Positions 1-5,027 of a DNA stretch of 5,158 bases are shown here, one piece after another. Source of the stretch: Flavobacterium sp. (GTDB lineage Bacteria > Bacteroidota > Bacteroidia > Flavobacteriales > Flavobacteriaceae); NCBI GenBank assembly GCA_005792865.1, contig SXQR01000283.1, forward strand, positions 1 to 5,158, in the 5' to 3' direction. How positions within the stretch are numbered: the stretch's first letter is position 1; the number at the start of each line of letters is the position of its first letter. The notes beneath the pieces are model-generated. The model saw only the letters and a list, made by a program, of their open reading frames with translations. It made no database searches and had not been told where the DNA came from. The position numbers were made by a program, and so were the translations under genes.

Positions 1-94
1 AATGGTGCAGTGGGTTTATGATCATCGGGCGGAAGCGGGAAGTGACGAGGCGAGGTTGGTTGAGGTTCTGAGGAAGCCGGTTGATTGGTTTTAG
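1..94 (+). CDS. hemF: Oxygen-dependent coproporphyrinogen III oxidase, C-terminal end (partial)
   Basis: Only the last 30 codons are present, read in the frame beginning at base 2 and ending at the TAG at 92-94; the gene starts outside the window. The peptide contains VQWVYDHRAEAGSDEARL and ends in PVDWF. This matches the family's C-terminal pattern of a V/R-W-x-Y-D/N segment, then a GSxEA motif, then a final DW pair, as I remember it from E. coli HemF. The enzyme oxidatively decarboxylates coproporphyrinogen III to protoporphyrinogen IX in the cytoplasm using O2. The hemB gene immediately downstream supports the call, since heme genes often cluster. The identification rests on a short tail, so an alignment of the upstream sequence would be decisive. 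No conserved catalytic region is visible here. Confidence 0.72.
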   Translation, partial: MVQWVYDHRAEAGSDEARLVEVLRKPVDWF

Positions 95-97
95 AAA

Positions 98-256
98 AGC
101 CGTCAGCCGTCGGCTGTCAGCTATCAGTCATGCAAACAATAAATATGTTCGAGAAGAAGGTCAAACAGATGGTCGCAATGTTAATATCGCCATTTTAAAT
201 ATAAAATATCAATTCAAGTATAATCAAGCTGAAAGCTGAAAGCTGACGGCTAAAAG
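98..256. repeat. Inverted and heptad repeat cluster between hemF and hemB
   Basis: The spacer carries two related repeat blocks around an AT-rich core. The right block holds three tandem 7-base units: AGCTGAA at 227-233, AGCTGAA at 234-240 and AGCTGAC at 241-247. The left block (98-122) is made of the reverse-complement motif. AGCCGTCAGC (98-107) is an exact inverted copy of GCTGACGGCT (242-251), and GCTGTCAGCT (113-122) matches the inverse of 241-250 with one mismatch. The left block can also fold locally: CAGCCG (104-109) pairs with CGGCTG (111-116). I recall similar AGCTGAA-type intergenic repeats in Bacteroidota, but that is memory. The cluster could act as a terminator or processing structure between the heme genes. 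No T tract follows it. Confidence 0.6.
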
Positions 257-264
257 CTTTAATC

Positions 265-1257
265 ATGTTCCCACTCAACCGCCCCCGCCGCCTGCGCACC
301 ACCAATTCGATCCGTTCCATCGTGCGTGAAACCGAAATTTCACCTCGGGACTTCATGCTCCCCATGTTTGTCGCCGAAGGCACGGACTTTAAATCACCCA
401 TCGCCTCAATGCCCGGCATTTTCCGGCAGTCCCTTGATCACACTGTGTCTCAAGTTAGGGAAGCCTGGAGCCTTGGCATTCGCGCGGTGAACATCTATGT
501 CAAGGTATCCGAAGATCTCAAGGACAACACCGGCAAGGAGGCCTGGAACAAGGACGGGCTCATGCAACAGGCCATCCGCGCGATCAAGGATGCGGTGCCG
601 GAGATGATCGTCATGCCCGATGTCGCGCTCGACCCCTATTCCATCTACGGCCACGACGGCATCATCGCAAATGGCTACGTTCAAAACGATGCGACCAATG
701 AAGCCCTCGTAAAAATGGGCCTTTCCCACGCCGCCGCCGGAGCCGATTTCCTTGCACCGTCCGACATGATGGACGGCCGAGTTCTTATGCTCCGCAACGC
801 GCTTGAAAAGGAAGGGTATCACAATGTTGGGATCATGAGCTATTCGGCCAAGTATGCCTCGGCGTTTTACGGGCCGTTCCGCGAGGCTTTGGACAGCGCA
901 CCGGTGGACGCACAGGACATTCCCAAGGACAAGAAGACCTACCAGATGGATATCGGCAACCGCATCGAGGCGGTTCGCGAAGCAATCATGGATGTTGAGG
1001 AAGGCGCCGATATCGTCATGGTCAAGCCCGGAATCGCCTACCTGGACATTGTTCGCGAAGTTAAGAACGCGGTCAATGTGCCGGTTGCGGTGTATCACGT
1101 CTCGGGCGAGTACGCGATGGTCAAGGCCGCCGCCGAACGCGGTTGGATAGACCACGACCGCACCATGATCGAGCAGCTCACCTGTATCAAGCGCGCGGGC
1201 GCCAGTCTCATCACGACCTATTTCGCGATGGAAGCCGCACAATTAATGAATAAGTAA
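265..1257 (+). CDS. hemB: Porphobilinogen synthase (delta-aminolevulinic acid dehydratase), zinc-independent type
   Basis: The 330-residue product is full length for HemB, which condenses two 5-aminolevulinate molecules to porphobilinogen in the cytoplasm. The family signature DFMLPMFV is at residues 29-36. The two Schiff-base lysines are visible: K196 in SYSAKYAS and K254 in VMVKPG. The metal loop reads DVALDPYSIYGHDG (119-132). The three zinc-binding cysteines of the E. coli or mammalian type are replaced by A121, D123 and D131, the pattern of the Mg/K-dependent type known from Pseudomonas aeruginosa. The ATG at 265 starts the protein at the expected FPLNRPRRLR, and the gene ends in a double stop, TAATAA. 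No Shine-Dalgarno sequence is seen. It follows the hemF tail after a 170-base repeat-bearing spacer, so shared transcription is possible but not shown. Confidence 0.97.
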   Translation: MFPLNRPRRLRTTNSIRSIVRETEISPRDFMLPMFVAEGTDFKSPIASMPGIFRQSLDHTVSQVREAWSLGIRAVNIYVKVSEDLKDNTGKEAWNKDGLMQQAIRAIKDAVPEMIVMPDVALDPYSIYGHDGIIANGYVQNDATNEALVKMGLSHAAAGADFLAPSDMMDGRVLMLRNALEKEGYHNVGIMSYSAKYASAFYGPFREALDSAPVDAQDIPKDKKTYQMDIGNRIEAVREAIMDVEEGADIVMVKPGIAYLDIVREVKNAVNVPVAVYHVSGEYAMVKAAAERGWIDHDRTMIEQLTCIKRAGASLITTYFAMEAAQLMNK

Positions 1258-1295
1258 TAATTATAATCTGGAGCTGATCCGGCTCTCCGCTCTAT

Positions 1296-1345
1296 CTTTT
1301 GCAGACCTCGAAGGTCTTGAAGACCTTCGAGGTCTTAAGCAAAAG
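1296..1345. repeat. Long palindromic repeat (REP-like) or terminator between hemB and cytochrome c
   Basis: AGACCTCGAAGGTCTT (1303-1318) and AAGACCTTCGAGGTCT (1320-1335) are perfect 16-base inverted copies around one central base, so the effective loop is TTGAA. An outer 7-base stem, CTTTTGC (1296-1302) with GCAAAAG (1339-1345), extends it past a 3-base bulge. Each arm is itself a small hairpin (AGACC/GGTCT around TCGAA or TTCGA), so one long stem or two side-by-side hairpins can form. It lies 38 bases after the hemB stop and 30 bases before the cytochrome c start. It probably ends or stabilises the hemB transcript. I recall GACCTTCGAGGTC-type palindromes as common in Bacteroidota genomes. 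No long T run follows, so classical rho-independent termination is uncertain. Confidence 0.8.
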
Positions 1346-1375
1346 GATGCCGCTGCGATCCGGGCTAAAATCACA

Positions 1376-1738
1376 ATGAAACATTTATCCGTCATCATGT
1401 TCGCGCTCCTGCTTTGGAGCTGTGCCGAGAAGAAAGAGAGCCCCGCATCGGAACAAAAAGACCCCGTGGCATTGGGCAAGGAACTCTTTCAGGGCGTGGG
1501 CAATTGCTTTGCCTGCCACCAACCGGACCAAAAGATCATCGGGCCTTCCATCGCCGAAATCGCCAATAGCTACCGCAACCAAAACGCCGACATGGTGGAA
1601 TTCCTCAAGGGCAATGGCAAACCTATCGTCGATCCCACGCAGTACGAGGTCATGAAGACCAATTTTGCGATCACGAAGACCATGACCGACGAGGAGCTTG
1701 GGGCGCTCGAGGCGTATATGCTGAGTTTTGGAAAATAA
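1376..1738 (+). CDS. Small class I c-type cytochrome, predicted lipoprotein
   Basis: The 120-residue protein begins with a hydrophobic signal (residues 4-15) ending in LLLWSC, which fits a lipobox with C16 as the lipidated residue. A charged, disordered-looking linker rich in E, K and S follows (17-30). The heme-attachment motif CFACH spans residues 44-48, giving H48 as the first axial ligand. M93 in YEVMKTNF is the likely second ligand, with M103 in TKTMTDEEL the alternative. The C-terminal helix TDEELGALEAYMLSF is typical of monoheme class I cytochromes (c551/c552-like). The role would be periplasmic electron transfer while tethered to a membrane; the redox partner cannot be inferred. A long palindrome lies upstream, and the next gene begins about 70 bases downstream. 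Confidence 0.92.
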   Translation: MKHLSVIMFALLLWSCAEKKESPASEQKDPVALGKELFQGVGNCFACHQPDQKIIGPSIAEIANSYRNQNADMVEFLKGNGKPIVDPTQYEVMKTNFAITKTMTDEELGALEAYMLSFGK

Positions 1739-1750
1739 TGCTTCCAAACT

Positions 1751-1788
1751 AATTATCGGTCCCAAATGCTCGCAGCTTGATAATTTTG
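1751..1788 (+). promoter_or_regulatory. Candidate promoter -7 box with overlapping inverted repeat
   Basis: TAATTTTG at 1781-1788 matches the Bacteroidota -7 consensus TAnnTTTG exactly. It lies 22 bases ahead of the ATG at 1811, a plausible distance for a short leader. AATTATC (1751-1757) and GATAATT (1779-1785) are perfect 7-base inverted copies with a 21-base gap, and the second copy overlaps the -7 box. No convincing -33 TTTG is found about 20 bases upstream, which weakens the promoter call. The inverted repeat could instead be the weak end of the cytochrome c transcript. If the promoter is real it would drive the four-gene run that follows. Confidence 0.38.
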
Positions 1789-1810
1789 TAAATTGGTCAA
1801 AAGCATCCAG

Positions 1811-2110
1811 ATGAGAGCGATTGCAGTATTTATTACGGCCATGATTTTTCAGGGCGCATCGGCACAGGTTGAAAATCCGGCTATCGTACCAAATCTGCAC
1901 GCGCTGGCCCGGTTATCCGTGCGGGACAGCCTCGCGCCCGGCACACTTCTTCCCGAAAACTTCAACTGGAACCGCGAAGCACGTCGCGCCGAAGCCCTTA
2001 AAAGGACCGTTACGCAACAGCGCTATTGGGACTGCCAGGGGCGAGAGCTTCCGCCGGATGCCTATCGCAATGCCCTGGACGAGGCGGTTTACAGGCAATT
2101 GAATAAATAG
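1811..2110 (+). CDS. Small predicted exported protein of unknown function
   Basis: From the ATG at 1811 the product is 99 residues. MRAIAVFITAMIF forms a basic n-region and hydrophobic core, and ASA|Q (cleavage after residue 18) is a good signal peptidase I site, so the mature protein is about 81 residues and periplasmic or secreted. An in-frame TTG at 1793 would add six residues (MVKSIQ). I prefer the ATG because it gives a compact signal peptide and leaves room for a leader behind the candidate promoter. The mature part has an ARLSVRDSLAPGTLLPENFNW stretch and then a charged, helix-prone region with many R, A and E residues, plus YWDCQGRELPPDAY containing the only cysteine. I do not recognise a family. 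The next gene follows closely, so co-transcription is likely. Confidence 0.7.
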   Translation: MRAIAVFITAMIFQGASAQVENPAIVPNLHALARLSVRDSLAPGTLLPENFNWNREARRAEALKRTVTQQRYWDCQGRELPPDAYRNALDEAVYRQLNK

Positions 2111-2169
2111 GTTGCGTGATCGTTGGCGCATCCAGCCGTGAAAATGCTATCTTCGGAAAAAAAATTGAT

Positions 2170-2544
2170 TTGAAGTATTTTGCCTGGCTGTTCATCTTGG
2201 GAACGCTATCTGCGCAGGGGCAATCCTTTGGCGCAAACAAAAGTTATGCGGCACACTTTGCGTCGATGTCATATTCCCCTGAAAGAATTTATTATGTAGG
2301 ATCCCATACGCCCAAATTGGGGCTAAATTTGACGGTAAAAAGACCGGAAGTTCCAAACATAGACCCGGCACTTATCAGTGTATTTTATGGCACGCCATAC
2401 TATATTTACAACGGGAAGATGAACTTGCACTACAGCCACCCCGGAGGATACCAATACCGGATGCCAGCGCCCGAAGCGCGCGAATATGGCCCTCGGTCCC
2501 GAGGCACATGGACATCATGGTTAAAGAAAGAAAAAATAGATTGA
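2170..2544 (+). CDS. Small predicted exported protein of unknown function, rich in tyrosine
   Basis: The frame is open from a GTG at 2116 (142 residues) but has no ATG near its beginning. I favour the TTG at 2170 (124 residues) because MKYFAWLFILGTLSAQ is then a textbook signal peptide with an LSA|Q site after residue 15, and an A-rich stretch precedes it. Starting at 2116 would leave a 20-residue n-region. The mature part is rich in Y, G, P and S, with YYVGSHTPKLGLNLTV, FYGTPYYIYNGKMNLHYSHPGGYQY and a basic end in SWLKKEKID. No known domain is recognised. The stop TGA at 2542-2544 shares one base with the ATG of the cyclophilin gene (TGATG), so translation is probably coupled. Composition is more AT-rich at the 5' end than in its neighbours. 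Confidence 0.62.
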   Translation: MKYFAWLFILGTLSAQGQSFGANKSYAAHFASMSYSPERIYYVGSHTPKLGLNLTVKRPEVPNIDPALISVFYGTPYYIYNGKMNLHYSHPGGYQYRMPAPEAREYGPRSRGTWTSWLKKEKID

Positions 2545-3170
2545 TGTCACGAAAATCGATTGTTGGTTTTTGGATCATCGCGCTACTATTGTCGGGATGT
2601 AACCAGCGGACTTTCGATTCAGAGTGGACAAATTGGGCGGCGCCCTCCAGGTTTGTTGCGCGCATCGAAACCACCAAGGGCAATTTTGACGTCGAGGTGC
2701 TACGCGATCATTCGCCCAAAGCCGCCGACCGCTTTTATCAGCTGGTGAAGTCCGGTTATTTTGACAATGGTCTTTTTTACCGCGTCGTTCCCGATTTTGT
2801 GGCGCAATTCGGCAACACCGATACCGCCGAAATGGAGCAATGGCGCCAAGTGCCGATCCCCGATGAACCCATAAGACTTAAGAACACGCGAGGGACGCTG
2901 AGCTTCGCGCGTACCGGCAGGCAGTCGCGTGACCTGGAGGTTTTCATCAACCTTGCCGATAATCACATGCTGGATACCCTCAAACAAGATGGCGTGGTGG
3001 GGTTTCCGGCTTTTGGGAAGGTGATTTCGGGAATGGATTTGGTAGACAAACTGTATTCGGGTTATGGCGAGAAAACCATGCAGGACGGCCGGATTTACAG
3101 TGATCATGCGGCCTTCCGCAAAAAATTCGACCGTTTGGACATGATCATCAAAGCCTATATCCTGCAATGA
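2544..3170 (+). CDS. Cyclophilin-type peptidyl-prolyl cis-trans isomerase, predicted lipoprotein
   Basis: From the ATG at 2544 the product is 208 residues. It starts MSRKSIVGFW and has a perfect lipobox, LSGC, with C19 as the lipid-bearing cysteine. In-frame ATGs at 2508 and 2517 would lengthen the n-region for no benefit and overlap the previous gene more. The cyclophilin domain runs from about residue 38 to 172: RIETTKGNFDVEVL, then FYRV with catalytic-type R80, F85 and Q88 in PDFVAQFG, then RGTLSFARTG, FINLADN (134-140), and FPAFGKVISGMDLVD. The end, FDRLDMIIKAYI, matches a subfamily I recall from Bacteroidota and other bacteria. It would assist proline isomerisation during folding of periplasmic or outer-membrane proteins. 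Where most relatives read TTQ-F/L-FIN, this one has DLEVFIN, so the usual glutamine is a glutamate (E132). It overlaps the next gene by four bases. Confidence 0.93.
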   Translation: MSRKSIVGFWIIALLLSGCNQRTFDSEWTNWAAPSRFVARIETTKGNFDVEVLRDHSPKAADRFYQLVKSGYFDNGLFYRVVPDFVAQFGNTDTAEMEQWRQVPIPDEPIRLKNTRGTLSFARTGRQSRDLEVFINLADNHMLDTLKQDGVVGFPAFGKVISGMDLVDKLYSGYGEKTMQDGRIYSDHAAFRKKFDRLDMIIKAYILQ

Positions 3171-3646
3171 GCGAAAGTGCCGTCATATCTTGCCCACTGG
3201 GAACCGTTGTCATACAAGGCGATTCGCAAGGGGTTTCAGCCATCATGGTTTCCGACGGCAAATTGGAGCAGGAGGTGATTCCTGATTCGTTAATCCACGC
3301 AGTGCAGGAGCTTCGCGAATATTTCGATGGCATTCGCAATCATTTTACTTTCAAGCTGAACCCTCCCGGAACCGAATTCCAAAAGAAGGTCTGGAACGCG
3401 CTGCTCGAGATCTCGTATGGCCACACCATAAGCTACCACGAACTCGCGAAAAAATTAGGGGATGTAAAGGCAATCAGGGCGGTTGCGGCCGCCAATGGAA
3501 AGAACCCGTTGTGGATCGTGGTTCCCTGTCATCGCGTCATCGGCAGCGACGGATCGCTCACGGGTTACGCCGGCGGATTGTGGCGGAAGAAGTGGCTGCT
3601 GGAGCATGAGAATCCGTCGGCGCAGCAAAGTTTGTTTGAAATTTGA
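3167..3646 (+). CDS. ogt: Methylated-DNA--protein-cysteine S-methyltransferase (O6-alkylguanine repair)
   Basis: The 159-residue protein is the usual length for a stand-alone Ogt/MGMT without the Ada regulatory domain. It removes alkyl groups from O6 of guanine by transferring them irreversibly to its own cysteine. The active site is VVPCHRVI with C121. The arginine finger and hinge asparagine are R104 and N110 in IRAVAAAN, and the DNA-recognition helix region with Y90 lies in TISYHELAKKLG. FQKKVWNALLEI (71-82) and GYAGGLWRKKWLLEHE (133-148) are also family-typical. Residues 1-60 form the less conserved N-terminal domain. Its ATG overlaps the cyclophilin stop as ATGA (3167-3170), which indicates translational coupling to a gene of unrelated function. 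The protein is cytoplasmic. Confidence 0.96.
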   Translation: MSESAVISCPLGTVVIQGDSQGVSAIMVSDGKLEQEVIPDSLIHAVQELREYFDGIRNHFTFKLNPPGTEFQKKVWNALLEISYGHTISYHELAKKLGDVKAIRAVAAANGKNPLWIVVPCHRVIGSDGSLTGYAGGLWRKKWLLEHENPSAQQSLFEI

Positions 3647-3671
3647 GAGTGTCGAAAGGTCTAAGTTATTA

Positions 3672-3719
3672 TGCGGTTTTTCCGCAGGCATCGCTGAATC
3701 TGCGGGTATTTATATCCGC
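3672..3719 (+). promoter_or_regulatory. Hairpin cluster with alternative pairings after ogt
   Basis: Four complementary segments lie in order. TGCGG (3672-3676) pairs with CCGCA (3682-3686) around a TTTTT loop. GCGGGTA (3702-3708) pairs with TATCCGC (3713-3719) around TTTA, with one G-T pair. Alternatively CCGCAG (3682-3687) pairs with CTGCGG (3700-3705), which would block both. This 1:2/3:4 against 2:3 topology resembles an attenuator. However, no T run follows the last hairpin and no leader peptide is evident, so it may simply be the 3' end structure of the ogt transcript, beginning 26 bases past its stop. Confidence 0.4.
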
Positions 3720-3748
3720 TGCCATCCCCTTCACGCCAAGCGCACAAT

Positions 3749-3768
3749 AAGGTAAATTCTTACCTTCG
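3749..3768 (+). promoter_or_regulatory. Candidate -7 box overlapped by a perfect palindrome, upstream of the serine hydrolase
   Basis: TACCTTCG (3761-3768) differs from the Bacteroidota -7 consensus TAnnTTTG at one base, and sits 14 bases ahead of the hydrolase ATG at 3783. AAGGTAA (3749-3755) and TTACCTT (3760-3766) are perfect inverted copies around ATTC, and the second copy overlaps the -7 box. That arrangement suits an operator where a dimeric repressor would block the promoter, but no regulator is seen nearby. No clear -33 TTTG is found. The palindrome could instead be an RNA hairpin. Confidence 0.42.
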
Positions 3769-3782
3769 CACAAACCCTGCAC

Positions 3783-4928
3783 ATGAAATTCCTCAAACGC
3801 TTCCTGCTTTTCCTTGTCGGTCTGTTGCTACTGATCTACGTACTGCTGTTGATTTTTGACGCGACCTATTTGCTCCGTGCGGTGCTGGTCATTTATTTCA
3901 ACGGCCACAAAACCGCTTTTTTGGATGATTACAAGTATTTTGACAATGTCACGATTGAAAGCGGGGCGGCAGAACCCTGGCCGGTATCCTCCAAGTATAA
4001 CAAAGAAAGTTTAACGTCCAAGCTGGCCAGTGTCCACCGGGAAACCAACACGGTCGCGTTCCTGATCATCCGTAACGACAGCATCCTGCACGAAAGCTAT
4101 TACGAGGGCTACGAACAAACTTCCATGTCCAATTCATTCTCGATGGCGAAAAGCATCGTCTCTGCGGCCATGGGCAAAGCGATCATGGAAGGAAAGATCA
4201 AGTCGCTCGACCAGCCGGTTTCGGACTTCTATCCTCAGTTCAAAAATGGTATGGCGGCACGCATGACTGTTGGTGATCTGTCATCAATGTCTTCCGGACT
4301 CAACTGGGATGAGAATTACTACAGCCCGTTTTCGATCACTACCCGCGCGTATTTCGACGAAAATCTCGACAGCCTGGTCCTCGGCCTCAGAGGCCTTGAG
4401 CAACCCGGTCGCGAATTCAAATATCTAAGCGGAAATACCCAGCTTCTGGCAATGGTCGTGCAAAAAGCGACTGGCGTTCCGCTTCACCACTATGTCTCCG
4501 AAAAATTCTGGAAGCCCATGGGCGCCGACGAGCCTGCGCTTTGGCAAATTGACCGCGATGGCGGCACCGTAAAGGCGTATTGCTGCATTGCGGGCAACGC
4601 GAGGGATTTTGCGAGGTTTGGCAAATTGTTCCTCAATGGCGGACGATGGAACGGGCAACAGTTGTTGGACAGTTCATTCGTCGCCAAATCGGTTCGCCCG
4701 CGCTTTGCTGATGCGCCCCAATACGGCTACGGATGGTGGCTGTTTGACCACAACGGCATCAAAGGATATTACATGCGCGGCCACCTTGGCCAGTACACCA
4801 TTGTCATCCCCGACCGGAAGATGATCATCGTGCGGCTCGGCCGGCAGCACCGCCGTAGTACCGATGGCAACCCGCACAGTGAAGATTTCAGGATCATAAT
4901 TGAAGAGGCGGTCAAGATGGCCAAGTGA
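3783..4928 (+). CDS. Membrane-anchored serine hydrolase of the class C beta-lactamase / 6-aminohexanoate-dimer hydrolase fold
   Basis: The 381-residue protein starts with a basic end (MKFLKR) and a hydrophobic segment at about residues 7-25 with no clear cleavage site, so it is probably anchored with its domain in the periplasm. A second weakly hydrophobic stretch, TYLLRAVLVIYF (28-39), follows. The catalytic SxxK motif is S120-M-A-K123 in SFSMAKSIV. The second motif is Y214 in KYLSGNTQLL (YxS/YxN type), and the third, equivalent to KTG, is H334-L-G336 in RGHLGQY. GNARDFARFGKLFLNGGRW (271-289) is typical of the family. The combination resembles NylB-like and esterase-type members more than true beta-lactamases, so the substrate (ester, amide or peptide) cannot be told. 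It stands apart from ogt by 136 bases, and katG starts 99 bases downstream. Confidence 0.92.
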   Translation: MKFLKRFLLFLVGLLLLIYVLLLIFDATYLLRAVLVIYFNGHKTAFLDDYKYFDNVTIESGAAEPWPVSSKYNKESLTSKLASVHRETNTVAFLIIRNDSILHESYYEGYEQTSMSNSFSMAKSIVSAAMGKAIMEGKIKSLDQPVSDFYPQFKNGMAARMTVGDLSSMSSGLNWDENYYSPFSITTRAYFDENLDSLVLGLRGLEQPGREFKYLSGNTQLLAMVVQKATGVPLHHYVSEKFWKPMGADEPALWQIDRDGGTVKAYCCIAGNARDFARFGKLFLNGGRWNGQQLLDSSFVAKSVRPRFADAPQYGYGWWLFDHNGIKGYYMRGHLGQYTIVIPDRKMIIVRLGRQHRRSTDGNPHSEDFRIIIEEAVKMAK

Positions 4929-4949
4929 TTGGGAGAGGCTATTCCTGCA

Positions 4950-4967
4950 TAAAATCATTCGATTTTA
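4950..4967. terminator. AT-rich hairpin after the serine hydrolase (weak terminator or operator)
   Basis: TAAAATC (4950-4956) and GATTTTA (4961-4967) are perfect inverted copies with an ATTC loop, beginning 22 bases past the hydrolase stop. The 3' arm holds a short T run, as in a weak or bidirectional terminator, but the stem has a single G-C pair and no T tract follows. It also lies about 25 bases ahead of the possible katG -7 box, so it could be an operator. Confidence 0.35.
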
Positions 4968-4990
4968 ACGTATTCTTAATTGGTGTATAT

Positions 4991-4998
4991 TAGCCTTG
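4991..4998 (+). promoter_or_regulatory. Possible katG -7 box
   Basis: TAGCCTTG matches the Bacteroidota -7 consensus TAnnTTTG at all but one of the fixed positions, 29 bases ahead of the katG ATG. No convincing TTTG lies about 20 bases upstream. KatG genes are commonly induced by peroxide through OxyR or PerR, but I cannot pick out a clear binding site here. Confidence 0.3.
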
Positions 4999-5027
4999 CA
5001 CTTGATTATCAACCAATAAGAACAATC

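Noticed and set aside
227..256. AGCT-rich tandem heptads considered as a CRISPR or phage attachment site
   Set aside because: The units are only 7 bases with no spacers, and there is no integrase, cas gene or tRNA nearby.
406..1242. Long open frame of 278 codons on the minus strand opposite hemB
   Set aside because: hemB is full length with all its motifs on the other strand. The antisense frame has a histidine- and aspartate-rich composition typical of a shadow of GC-rich coding sequence, with no recognisable domain.
1385..1900. Minus-strand open frame of 171 codons across the cytochrome c gene and the next promoter region
   Set aside because: It covers a clear cytochrome c gene with a CxxCH motif, crosses the intergenic spacer, and shows no family resemblance or start signal.
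2700..3167. Minus-strand open frame opposite the cyclophilin gene
   Set aside because: The + strand cyclophilin explains this interval fully, and the antisense peptide shows no motif.
3483..3755. A 90-codon + strand frame overlapping the ogt end and the spacer
   Set aside because: It is an out-of-frame reading of the ogt active-site region that runs into the structured spacer. The composition is arginine- and serine-rich, as expected of a frame shadow.
3783..4928. The serine hydrolase considered as an antibiotic-resistance beta-lactamase
   Set aside because: It has the SxxK fold motifs but HLG in place of KTG, a YLSGN second motif and a membrane anchor. These fit esterase or NylB-like members better, and no resistance context is present.
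4968..5027. OxyR or PerR binding site ahead of katG
   Set aside because: The region is AT-rich, but no clear spaced ATAG-type or TTATAAT-type palindrome was found, so I do not call a site.
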